A stretch of DNA of 5,145 bases from Desulfobacula sp. (GTDB lineage Bacteria; Desulfobacterota; Desulfobacteria; Desulfobacterales; Desulfobacteraceae), in NCBI GenBank assembly GCA_027858355.1, contig JAQICW010000191.1:1-5145 (forward strand), read 5' to 3'. The notes below the pieces were generated by a model. It was not told where the DNA came from, ran no database searches, and was given only the letters and a program-made list of their open reading frames with translations. Below, piece after piece: positions 1 through 5,145 of this stretch. Made by a program: the position numbers and the translations under genes. The stretch's first letter is position 1; the number at the start of each line of letters is the position of its first letter.

Positions 1-84
1 GATAATCTATCTGGAGAAATAAAAAAAATAATCAGTATGCATGATTTGCCTGAGAAAATATCTGCACTATTCAAAGCGGCATAG
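1..84 (+). CDS. C-terminal tail of an unidentified protein (5' end outside the window)
   Basis: Frame 1 is open from the first base to a TAG at 82-84 and gives 27 residues, beginning DNLSGEIKKI and ending SALFKAA. The peptide looks protein-like: it alternates charged and hydrophobic residues as an amphipathic helix would. I do not recognise the family. It would be the only plus-strand gene here, convergent with everything else in the window. An open frame of 27 codons can occur by chance, so this rests on composition and on the stem-loop right after the stop. No function is proposed. Confidence 0.35.
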   Translation, partial: DNLSGEIKKIISMHDLPEKISALFKAA

Positions 85-110
85 CAAAATTTAGGCCAAC
101 GGCCATTTGC
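84..110. terminator. Weak stem-loop between convergent genes, possible terminator
   Basis: GGCC at 94-97 and GGCC at 101-104 pair around an AAC loop. Outer arms GCAAA (84-88) and TTTGC (106-110) also pair, across an asymmetric internal loop of five bases against one. It begins at the last base of the plus-strand stop codon and lies downstream of the minus-strand biotinyl remnant, where a bidirectional terminator would be expected. There is no proper T tract on either side (only TAAATTTT on the minus strand), so intrinsic termination is doubtful. Confidence 0.2.
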
Positions 111-138
111 GGTCATAGATTAATAGTGTAATATTTGT

Positions 139-274
139 TTATATGACAAACTTCACCAATAAATCTTCTGACTCAACAACCTGACCGATGTTCACCAGAA
201 GCTGAGCTATTTCACCGTCACAGGGAGAGGCCACCCCTCTTTCCATTTTCATGGATTCAAGAATGATCAATCAT
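139..274 (-). pseudogene. Biotinyl (biotin carboxyl carrier-like) domain remnant
   Basis: The minus strand from 270 to the TAA at 139-141 encodes 43 residues that match the C-terminal half of a biotin-attachment domain. It has the biotinylation motif ESMKM (lysine codon at 247-249), then ASPCDGEI, LLVNIGQVVESEDLLVKF, which is the usual hammerhead pattern of A-P-x-x-G-x-I, V-x-x-G-x-x-V and a final hydrophobic strand. The N-terminal half, with the first beta strands leading up to the target lysine, is absent, and a TGA sits in frame at 271-273. An ATG at 272-274 has a good ribosome-binding site, but its frame reads only MIDHS before TGA; a one-base shift there joins the ESMKM frame. Such domains carry biotin in acyl-CoA carboxylases and decarboxylases. 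Half a domain should not fold, so I read this as a broken gene whose middle or 5' part was lost. No carboxylase subunit is nearby. A TTG at 268-270 could in principle start the 43-aa piece. Confidence 0.75.
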
Positions 275-279
275 AAGAA

Positions 280-284
280 CTCCT
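280..284 (-). promoter_or_regulatory. Ribosome-binding site of the broken biotinyl gene
   Basis: The minus strand reads AGGAG, then TTCTT, then ATG at 274-272, a consensus Shine-Dalgarno with a 5-base spacer. It lies between the stop of the secreted protein gene (287-289) and this ATG, so the biotinyl gene, or whatever was fused to it, was once the next gene of the same operon. The frame opened by this ATG ends after five codons. Confidence 0.5.
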
Positions 285-286
285 GC

Positions 287-969
287 TTAAAACGCATTTT
301 TAAACACAATTACGTCTGAGCTCTCAATAATTGTCTTAGGCGTGCCTGAACAGTCTTTTATGGAACCGCTGCTGCCAGGAGACCAGTGTATAGTGTTGGA
401 AATAAACTTACAGTTGATAAAATCAGATTGGCCGCCGTTTTGTGTTTTTAAATGGATTTGATATGAAGAAGACATTTTAAAAGAAACTCCGGAAGCCTTT
501 AGTGTTCCATCAACAATGATGCTCCAATTCCCATAGAAGGGCCGAATTTCCACACCAGGATTAATGGTCAGGGTAAAAGGTTCATCATAATGGTTGTTTT
601 TGTTTATATCCTCAAGGGGCTCATATCTATCCCATATGCCATTACGATATTCGTCTTCAAAGGGCTCTCCATGATCATATCTGCTGTTTCCTTCTCCAGA
701 ATCCCAGTACCGGGTATTTTATCATATCCGAAGTCAGAAAATTTTTCAGGAGAAGAATCCCAACGTCCATTTTTATTTTTGTCTATGTATCTTTCTTTTC
801 CAATAGTCACATTTCCCTGTAGAATATAAGGAGATCCGGCTATGTCCCAAGTGGCATTTCGGTCTATTGTTCCGCTAAAAAAGGTTTCTGCGAACACACT
901 TGTGGAAATGAAAACAATCAGTAGAATTGTTGTACAGACTGCTATTCGAATAAGGGCTAAATTTTTCAT
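287..969 (-). pseudogene. Secreted beta-helix-like protein with Asp/Asn-rich repeats, split by a frameshift
   Basis: Two minus-strand frames form one gene: 969-604 starts at ATG, and its continuation in another frame ends at TAA 287-289. Adding one A to the AAAA run at 717-720 turns DKIPG into DKNTRYWDSGE and joins them into 227 residues. Residues 1-27 are a signal peptide (MKNLALIRIA, a hydrophobic core, cleavage after SVFA). Next come ATWDIAGSPYILQGNVTIG, then several units of the type DxNxNGxWDxxExF (DKNKNGRWD, RNGIWDRYEPLED, INKNNHYDEPF), then TLTINPGVEI and IIVDGTLKASGVSF, the usual phrases of right-handed beta-helix proteins. The repeats resemble calcium-binding loops. It follows the ABC permease by 18 bp, so it belongs to that operon and is probably exported to the periplasm or cell surface by Sec. 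The ligand is unknown. The C-terminal part holds only one or two helix turns, short for this class. It is either a recent pseudogene or a one-base sequence error. Confidence 0.7.
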
Positions 970-987
970 ATAATCAGAACTCGCTTA

Positions 988-1788
988 TTATATTGATTTT
1001 TTGTTAAAAACAAAAACAGTTAGGGCCAATAAAAAAACAATAAAGAAACCCACATTTATTAAAGGGTGGATTGCTCCTATAGTCACAAATTCTGTGTCTG
1101 TAATCAGTGAATCCGCATATGCCTGCACCATAAATAATTTTGGATATAAGACACGCCAGGTTGAAAGAGTGATATCAACCGGTTGAGCTGAAAAGGCTGT
1201 TATTATTTCAGTATTAAGCAGTTTATAACCGCCATCAGAAACATATCCAGCACATAACAGGCCAAGAGTAAAAAATGCGCTGATAAAATCAGGTAAAAAT
1301 ATAGAAAACAAACAGACTGCAGAAATAACAAATAGAAGATTTATAGAACAAATCAAGGATGCCCCTATATACTCCAAAGGCATTTTACCGGTATGGAGCC
1401 AGATAATAACAAAACCGGTCAAATGAAGGGTGAGCATAAAACCTGTAGTGAGCAGCCATGTCCCAAATATTCTGCCCAGCACATATTCCCAACGCTTCAC
1501 TGGTCTTGAAAGAAACATCTGGACAGAGCCGTCGTTTTGATCTCTGGTAAAGATTCTCATTGATATCATGGTTGCCATTAAAAGCATGGCCATTGATATA
1601 GCCTGAAAAACAATGCGGGAAACATGCCAGATGCTCTCGACATGACGGCCATTGATCACATAATCAGCTGAATAGCAGCCACGGGTGGTGATAAGCAATC
1701 CAATGGAAACGAATAAAAAAAGATAGAAGCTCTTTGGTTTCATCCGGACTCCAATTGTATAGCAGGCAATTTTAGCAAACATTTTCAT
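988..1788 (-). CDS. ABC-2 type transporter permease
   Basis: Encodes 266 residues with about six hydrophobic segments, near 21-35, 57-78, 108-130, 142-165, 168-184 and 244-261. After the second helix comes a cytoplasmic motif, TRDQNDGSVQMFLSRPVKRW, with EYVLGR next. This acidic-residue/G/LLSRPV/R/EYVLGK pattern is the coupling region of ABC-2 permeases, including the NosY-like group, and contacts the ATPase. A longer loop (about 185-243) containing LYPKLFMVQAYADSL lies before the last helix. Size and topology match a half-transporter that would work as a dimer with two copies of the upstream ATPase; the gap between the genes is 10 bp. The start is ATG at 1788; an ATG two codons later is equally possible because neither has a clear Shine-Dalgarno, which suggests translational coupling. 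The substrate cannot be read from the sequence. Confidence 0.9.
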   Translation of the reverse strand: MKMFAKIACYTIGVRMKPKSFYLFLFVSIGLLITTRGCYSADYVINGRHVESIWHVSRIVFQAISMAMLLMATMISMRIFTRDQNDGSVQMFLSRPVKRWEYVLGRIFGTWLLTTGFMLTLHLTGFVIIWLHTGKMPLEYIGASLICSINLLFVISAVCLFSIFLPDFISAFFTLGLLCAGYVSDGGYKLLNTEIITAFSAQPVDITLSTWRVLYPKLFMVQAYADSLITDTEFVTIGAIHPLINVGFFIVFLLALTVFVFNKKSI

Positions 1789-1798
1789 ATTTAAAATA

Positions 1799-2512
1799 TT
1801 AATTTTCCTGTTCGGTTATATGTTTAACAAAAACATCTTCAAGACTTTCTTCTTGAGCGATTATCGAATCAATAGAATCTTTTGCCACGATTCTTCCATT
1901 ATGTATGATTGCTGCCGTATCACAGGTTTTTTCTACCTCAGAAAGCAAGTGAGAATTTAGGAAAATCGTTTTTCCACTTTGTTTGAGATCCTTAATAATA
2001 TTTCTGATATCCCTTATACCAATGGGATCAAGTCCGGAGACGGGTTCATCCAATATCAGCAGCTCCGGATTACCAATCAAAGCCCCGGCGAGCCCAATCC
2101 GCTGTTTCATCCCTTTTGAATATCCGGAACACTTCTCCTTTTCCCGTCCTGACATTGACACTGTTTCCACGACTCTTTCAATTTCACATTGGGCGGTCTT
2201 TCCTGATAATCCAATCAAAAACGTATGTCGGTGAAGATACTCATAGCCTGAAAGATAAGGAGGAATCATGTGTTGTTCTGCAATATACCCAATACTCTTT
2301 CTTGCTTGCGTCTTGCAGCAGGGAACACCATTAATTGTTACAGAACCTGACGTAGGGCGAATGAATCCCAGGAGCATCCGGATGATAGTAGTTTTACCCG
2401 CACCATTGGGACCCAACAGTGCAAAAAATTCCCCTTTCTTCACCTGATATGAAACATCATCAACCGCTGTTAAACTGCCAAATTTTTTTGTAATCGCATC
2501 TAAAATAATCAT
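1799..2512 (-). CDS. ABC transporter ATP-binding protein (export type)
   Basis: A complete 237-residue ATPase with all the nucleotide-binding motifs: Walker A GPNGAGKT (34-41), Q-loop glutamine in YIAEQ (80), signature YSKGMKQR (131-138, SKGM in place of the classical SGGQ, as is common in exporters of the CcmA/NatA/NosF type), Walker B LLILDEP (151-157), D-loop SGLD (159-162) and switch histidine H188 in NSHLL. It hydrolyses ATP in the cytoplasm to drive the permease encoded just downstream. The C-terminus (LEDVFVKHITEQEN) is the normal short tail for the group. The start is ATG 2512; the upstream sequence offers only a weak GAG seven bases before it. It is the first gene of the ATPase-permease-secreted protein unit. 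No key residue is missing. Confidence 0.93.
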   Translation of the reverse strand: MIILDAITKKFGSLTAVDDVSYQVKKGEFFALLGPNGAGKTTIIRMLLGFIRPTSGSVTINGVPCCKTQARKSIGYIAEQHMIPPYLSGYEYLHRHTFLIGLSGKTAQCEIERVVETVSMSGREKEKCSGYSKGMKQRIGLAGALIGNPELLILDEPVSGLDPIGIRDIRNIIKDLKQSGKTIFLNSHLLSEVEKTCDTAAIIHNGRIVAKDSIDSIIAQEESLEDVFVKHITEQEN

Positions 2513-2529
2513 TGCATATCTCGTTTGTT

Positions 2530-2558
2530 ATTTATTAATCCACGCAAATGGTGATCAA
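2530..2558 (-). promoter_or_regulatory. Possible promoter for the ABC exporter operon
   Basis: On the minus strand, TTGATC (2558-2553) stands 17 bases before ATAAAT (2535-2530), a poor -10 match. This would start transcription about ten bases before the ATPase ATG at 2512. The 68-bp gap between the decayed kinase gene and the ATPase is the only place in the minus-strand run where a new promoter would fit. The -35-like element lies inside the inverted repeat at 2548-2570. The match is weak and read by eye. Confidence 0.22.
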
Positions 2559-2570
2559 TCACACCACCAT
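2548..2570. repeat. Small inverted repeat upstream of the ABC operon (operator candidate)
   Basis: ATGGTG (2548-2553) and CACCAT (2565-2570) are inverted copies with an 11-base spacer. A tighter inverted repeat, GTGAT-CA-ATCAC, occupies 2551-2562, and the palindrome ACCATGGT lies at 2566-2573. No T run follows, so it is not an obvious terminator. Its position over the putative -35 element would suit a repressor site, but short palindromes like these also arise by chance. Confidence 0.25.
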
Positions 2571-2580
2571 GGTTATTAAA

Positions 2581-2814
2581 TCATTTATCATATTTGAGAA
2601 GAGAAATTATAAACTCAGTACCCTTCACATATTTGCTTGAGATCCAGATTTTTTCTTGGTGGCCTTCTATTATTCTTTTACAAATGCTCAATCCCAGACC
2701 AGCACCAGGTTTGTCTTTTTGGAACCTTTCATAGGGAGTGAATACATTTATCAAGTCTTTATCTTTAATTCCTATTCCATTATCTCTAATGTGAATTTCA
2801 GCAAAATGATATTT
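2581..2814 (-). pseudogene. C-terminal half of a sensor histidine kinase ATPase domain
   Basis: The minus-strand frame between TGA 2815-2817 and the stop TGA 2581-2583 encodes 77 residues that carry the second half of a HATPase_c domain. These are the G1 box DNGIGI (2767-2784), an F box with FTPYERF, the G2 box GAGLGLSICKRIIEG (GAGLGL at 2689-2706) and the closing strand KGTEFIISLL. The motifs are well preserved. The N box, the dimerisation/phosphoacceptor helices with the catalytic histidine, and any sensor domain are missing, and no start codon with a Shine-Dalgarno precedes the fragment. It cannot act as a kinase alone. It is most likely the tail of the gene that begins at 2998, which would have been a receiver-plus-kinase hybrid that lost its middle. 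Good conservation of the remaining motifs suggests the deletion is not very old. Confidence 0.75.
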
Positions 2815-2998
2815 TCATTATTCTTGGACATTTGCTTTTCGAAATTAGAGGTATTAATACAGCAAAATGGTCTGCGAAGAGAGCAATATCCAAAAGCTCT
2901 TTATAAAAAAAATACTCTTGCTCGTTGAAATTGATCAAAAATAGCTTTAAAGGACGATTACTGTTATCAATACTCTTTTTAGAAAAAAACTTTTTCAT
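2798..2998 (-). pseudogene. N-terminal remnant of a receiver-like (response regulator) protein
   Basis: ATG at 2998 overlaps the exchanger stop codon as ATGA, a classic coupled arrangement, with GGGGA about ten bases upstream. The frame gives 66 residues to TGA at 2798. Residues 16-45 (starting PLKLFLINFNEQEYFFYKEL) resemble strand 1 and helix 1 of a receiver domain, where the usual pattern is LLIDDNExDYxLxKELL; the paired acidic residues are degraded to NFNEQE. After about residue 46 (HFAV) the sequence is no longer receiver-like and probably runs in a shifted frame. Together with the kinase fragment that ends at 2581, it most likely represents the two ends of one signalling gene with a large internal loss. 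The receiver call rests on a short stretch; the 66-aa frame could instead be a small unrelated protein. Confidence 0.4.
2799..2869 (-). repeat. 10-bp direct repeat flanking 51 bp inside the decayed signalling gene
   Basis: CAGCAAAATG occurs on the plus strand at 2799-2808 and again at 2860-2869, 61 bases apart. Read on the minus strand both copies encode HFA: DHFAV in the receiver-like frame and HFAEIHIRDNGIGI in the kinase frame. Removing one repeat copy and the 51 bases between them would put the N-terminal remnant and the kinase fragment in the same frame. The 51 bases are not a copy of either flank, and a 10-bp palindrome (GTATTAATAC, 2851-2860) lies at one end. Confidence 0.45.
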
Positions 2999-3990
2999 AA
3001 TGAAATCTTCCCCATGACTGTAAGAGCCAGCCAGCCATTGTACCCCATATATGCTGCCAGCAAGCCAGCCCCTTCATATCTGTTAATTCTGCCCTGGCCC
3101 TTAAAACCATAACCGATAATAAACAAACTCAAGGTCAGTACACCCATTACCAGGCAATCTCGATAAAGGACTTCAAGTGGAACAGGCATGGGATGAATTA
3201 TTCCGGCAATTCCTACAACAACAAGAGTATTAAACATATTGGAGCCCAGCACATTGCCCAGAGCAATATCATGTTCTTTTTTATAGATGGCCAATATTGA
3301 AGTAATCAGTTCCGGCAGAGAAGTCCCGATTGCAACAACCGTCAAGCCGATAATCAAATCACTTATTCCAAAAAACTGAGCGATTTCAACAGCGCTCCAA
3401 ACCATAATGTGAGAACTGATCAACAGGAATGCAAGCCCTGTAAACAGCCAGAATAACGTCTTTTTTAAGGGCATATTATTTTTATCGATGGATTTCTCTT
3501 CTTCAATCGATAGCAGAACTTTATTATTCCATCGATAAACCTGAAAAAGGCTCCAGCTCATCAAAAAAATAAATATTAGTAATAAAAACACTGCATCCAT
3601 ACGGCTCAACTCACCGTCCCACAGTTGTAAAGCAGCCATAAGGGTGACTCCCAACAAAATCGGAAGCTCTTTTTTAAGCACGCTGGAATGAACGGTTATA
3701 GGTCTTATTAAGCAGGTCAATCCAAGCACTAACGCAATATTGGCAATATTAGATCCGTAGGCATTACCTAGTGCCAGTCCTGGATTTCCCTGGAATGATG
3801 CCATGGCTGAAACAAGCATTTCCGGAGCAGATGTTCCAAATCCAACAATCAACATGCCGATCAATAACGGTGGCATACCAAAATGTTTAGCCGTTGCAGA
3901 GGCTGCATCCACAAACTTGTTTGCACTCCAGAGCATAAGGACAAGCTGGCTGATAAAAATAAATATTGAAACTGTTATGTTATAGGTCAA
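2995..3990 (-). CDS. Sodium/calcium exchanger, CaCA family (YrbG-like)
   Basis: A complete 331-residue inner-membrane antiporter with the two inverted alpha repeats that define the family. Repeat 1 has GFGTSAPE (50-57) and GNAYGSNIANIALVLG (75-90); repeat 2 has AIGTSLPE (220-227) and GNVLGSNMFNTLVVVG (245-260). The glutamates E57 and E227 and the asparagines N81 and N251 are the expected ion-binding positions. A hydrophilic loop (about 152-176, containing SIEEEKSIDKNN) separates the two halves, and the protein is largely hydrophobic elsewhere. Length matches E. coli YrbG (about 325). Such proteins exchange cytoplasmic calcium for sodium, some also using potassium; the exact ions cannot be read here. 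The start is TTG at 3990, chosen because AAGGA (4004-4000) stands nine bases before it and no other good start lies near the first helix. It follows the PBP1A-type gene by 21 bp and its stop overlaps the next start. Confidence 0.93.
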   Translation of the reverse strand: MTYNITVSIFIFISQLVLMLWSANKFVDAASATAKHFGMPPLLIGMLIVGFGTSAPEMLVSAMASFQGNPGLALGNAYGSNIANIALVLGLTCLIRPITVHSSVLKKELPILLGVTLMAALQLWDGELSRMDAVFLLLIFIFLMSWSLFQVYRWNNKVLLSIEEEKSIDKNNMPLKKTLFWLFTGLAFLLISSHIMVWSAVEIAQFFGISDLIIGLTVVAIGTSLPELITSILAIYKKEHDIALGNVLGSNMFNTLVVVGIAGIIHPMPVPLEVLYRDCLVMGVLTLSLFIIGYGFKGQGRINRYEGAGLLAAYMGYNGWLALTVMGKISL

Positions 3991-3999
3991 AATCGGTTT

Positions 4000-4004
4000 T
4001 CCTT
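4000..4004 (-). promoter_or_regulatory. Ribosome-binding site supporting the TTG start of the exchanger
   Basis: The minus strand reads AAGGA, nine bases, then TTG at 3990-3988. There is no ATG near the beginning of the reading frame, so this site decides the start. It lies in the 21-bp gap after the stop of the upstream penicillin-binding protein gene. Confidence 0.6.
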
Positions 4005-4011
4005 AATAAAT

Positions 4012-5145
4012 TCAAAGCCCTTGTTTGTAAAAACCTTCTGCATCGGAGGCCATTTCGGGGTTAGGAGTGTGTTCTTTAGGTTCAGTTCCTTTTTTAAAAC
4101 ATTCAAAAAATACTTTTTCAGAACTATTATTGGGTAGAAGTCCTGTTTGTGCATCTATTTTAGCAAATACAATACTGTCTGGGACCTGAAACAATCTTTT
4201 GGGTTCATTTTTTAAAATCTCCTGCATAAAACTCAGCCAGATTGGAATAGCTGCTCTTGAGCCGGTTTCTCCTTTCCCCAAAGAAACCGCCTTGTCGTTG
4301 CCAACCCAGACACCTGTTGTGTATCTGGGTGAATATCCGATAAACCAGGCATCGATAAAATCATCTGTCGTACCTGTTTTACCGGCAATTGGCCTTTTAA
4401 GGGCTTTAACTCTTTTTCCGGTTCCATTTTGAACAACACTTTCCAGCATGCTGGTCATTATACAGGCGGTATCCTCACTTAAAATTCTTTTCCGGGTAAA
4501 TTTTGCGGTTTCAATCATATTGTTGTTCCGGTCATATATCTTGGTGATAAAAATCGGCTCTATCCGATCGCCATGATTAGAAAAAACCGAATACGCTTTA
4601 ACAAGTTCTAAGAGCGAAATCCCGGAAGAACCTAATCCAATTGACAGATCCCTGTTAATATCAGATGTAATACCAAGTTTTCTTGCATAATCGATGGCGT
4701 AATCGATACCGATATCTTTTAAAATTTTTATAGTGACAATATTTCTGGATTTGGCTAATGCTTCGCGAAGTAGTGTCGGCCCATAAAATTTTTCTTTATA
4801 ATTGGATGGTTTCCATATAAAATCATTTTGAAGATCTTCATAAACAATTGGAGAATCTATAATAATAGTTGCAGCGGTGTACCCTTTATCAAGTGCTGCA
4901 GCATAAATGATCGGTTTAAATGCAGAACCCGGTTGACGTCTTGCCTGAATCGCCCTATTGAATTCACTTTTTCCATAATCCAACCCGCCAAGCATTGCCT
5001 TTACATGGCCTGTTTCAGCTTCCAGGCACAATAAAGCGGATTGGGCTATCGGCTGTTGGAATAAGGTGAATTCGGGTTTATCCCCAAACTCCAATAGAGT
5101 TACTTGTATGACATCGCCTGGTTTAAAAATGTCAGAAACTAAATT
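4012..5145 (-). CDS. Penicillin-binding protein 1A-type (class A PBP), C-terminal part
   Basis: The reading frame enters from the window edge (first codon 5145-5143) and runs 377 residues to TGA 4012-4014; its N-terminal glycosyltransferase half lies outside. The first residues (DIFKPGDVIQVTLLE) are the end of the OB-like linker domain typical of PBP1A. The transpeptidase domain follows: TGHVKAMLGGLDYGKSEFNRA, then SxxK in QPGSAFK (catalytic serine codon 4926-4924), SxN in AKSRN about 59 residues later, and KTG in IAGKTGTTDDFIDAWF about 123 residues after that. All three active-site motifs are intact. The enzyme is anchored in the inner membrane and cross-links peptidoglycan in the periplasm; the missing half would polymerise glycan strands. 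The TTG at 5094 is internal, not a start. The C-terminal tail after about 4105 is short. It is probably the upstream gene of the exchanger operon. Confidence 0.95.
   Translation of the reverse strand, partial: NLVSDIFKPGDVIQVTLLEFGDKPEFTLFQQPIAQSALLCLEAETGHVKAMLGGLDYGKSEFNRAIQARRQPGSAFKPIIYAAALDKGYTAATIIIDSPIVYEDLQNDFIWKPSNYKEKFYGPTLLREALAKSRNIVTIKILKDIGIDYAIDYARKLGITSDINRDLSIGLGSSGISLLELVKAYSVFSNHGDRIEPIFITKIYDRNNNMIETAKFTRKRILSEDTACIMTSMLESVVQNGTGKRVKALKRPIAGKTGTTDDFIDAWFIGYSPRYTTGVWVGNDKAVSLGKGETGSRAAIPIWLSFMQEILKNEPKRLFQVPDSIVFAKIDAQTGLLPNNSSEKVFFECFKKGTEPKEHTPNPEMASDAEGFYKQGL

Noticed and set aside
256..274. The reading ATG ATT GAT CAT TCT TGA A, with a Shine-Dalgarno upstream and a +1 shift at TGA leading into the biotinyl frame, recalls the programmed frameshift of release factor 2.
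   Set aside because: The slippery codon is TCT, not CTT, the base after TGA is A, not C, the Shine-Dalgarno is too far from the stop, and the shifted product is still only half a domain. Decay explains it better.
287..553. A separate 88-residue gene starting at the GTG that encodes V of PGVEI.
   Set aside because: The GTG lies inside a beta-helix motif (TLTINPGVEI), there is no Shine-Dalgarno, and the upstream codons in the same frame continue the repeat pattern of the split secreted protein.
590..829. A plus-strand open frame of 79 codons.
   Set aside because: It is antisense to the secreted protein gene, has hydrophobic low-complexity content, no ribosome-binding site, and matches no family I recognise.
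2656..2928. A plus-strand open frame of 90 codons across the kinase remnant.
   Set aside because: It is antisense to the clearly recognisable HATPase motifs and has no start signal.
4233..4439. A minus-strand 68-codon frame inside the penicillin-binding protein gene.
   Set aside because: It is an out-of-frame shadow of the transpeptidase KTG region, which is intact in the main frame.
5092..5094. TTG at 5094 as the start of the penicillin-binding protein.
   Set aside because: The frame stays open to the window edge, and the upstream residues (KPGDVIQVTLLE) match the OB-like linker of PBP1A, so the TTG is internal.
1..5145. Search for an insertion sequence, CRISPR array, tRNA or riboswitch to account for the decayed genes.
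   Set aside because: No transposase-like frame, no regularly spaced repeats, no cloverleaf-like segment and no long structured leader were seen by eye.

Overview
The window reads almost entirely on the minus strand, right to left, from a fairly AT-rich Gram-negative bacterium. The protein style (a class A penicillin-binding protein of PBP1A type, a YrbG-like exchanger, a receiver/histidine-kinase remnant, a secreted DxNxNG repeat protein) would fit a marine or sediment Desulfobacterota-like organism. That placement is an impression from sequence style, not a demonstrated assignment.

Right part (5145 to 2581). The transpeptidase half of a PBP1A-type peptidoglycan synthase enters from the right edge. 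It is followed after 21 bp by a complete 331-aa CaCA-family sodium/calcium exchanger that starts at TTG. The exchanger's stop overlaps (ATGA) the start of a decayed signalling gene: a short receiver-like N-terminus, then, out of frame, only the C-terminal half of a histidine-kinase ATPase domain. The three look like one transcription unit whose last member has collapsed.

Middle part (2580 to 988). After a 68-bp gap with a small inverted repeat and a possible promoter comes an intact ABC exporter pair: a 237-aa ATPase and, 10 bp later, a 266-aa six-helix ABC-2 permease.

Left part (969 to 139). Eighteen bp after the permease lies a gene for a secreted protein with a signal peptide, a run of Asp/Asn-rich calcium-binding-like repeats and a right-handed beta-helix-like C-terminal part. 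It is split by one apparent base loss in an A run near 717-720. Restoring one base gives a 227-aa protein. The ATPase, permease and secreted beta-helix-like protein recall the NosF/NosY/NosD set, but no nitrous-oxide reductase gene is present and the analogy is only architectural. Twelve bp after this gene a good Shine-Dalgarno and ATG lead into a broken reading frame, beyond which the C-terminal half of a biotinyl (lipoyl-like) domain with the ESMKM lysine motif survives.

Left edge (1 to 84). A plus-strand open frame ending at TAG may be the tail of an unidentified convergent gene. A weak stem-loop follows it.

No RNA genes, insertion sequences or CRISPR arrays were seen. The notable feature is three damaged genes (secreted protein, biotinyl protein, receiver/kinase) beside three intact-looking ones. 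I do not see a convincing new biological system; the ABC exporter with its unusual secreted partner is the best candidate for a closer look.
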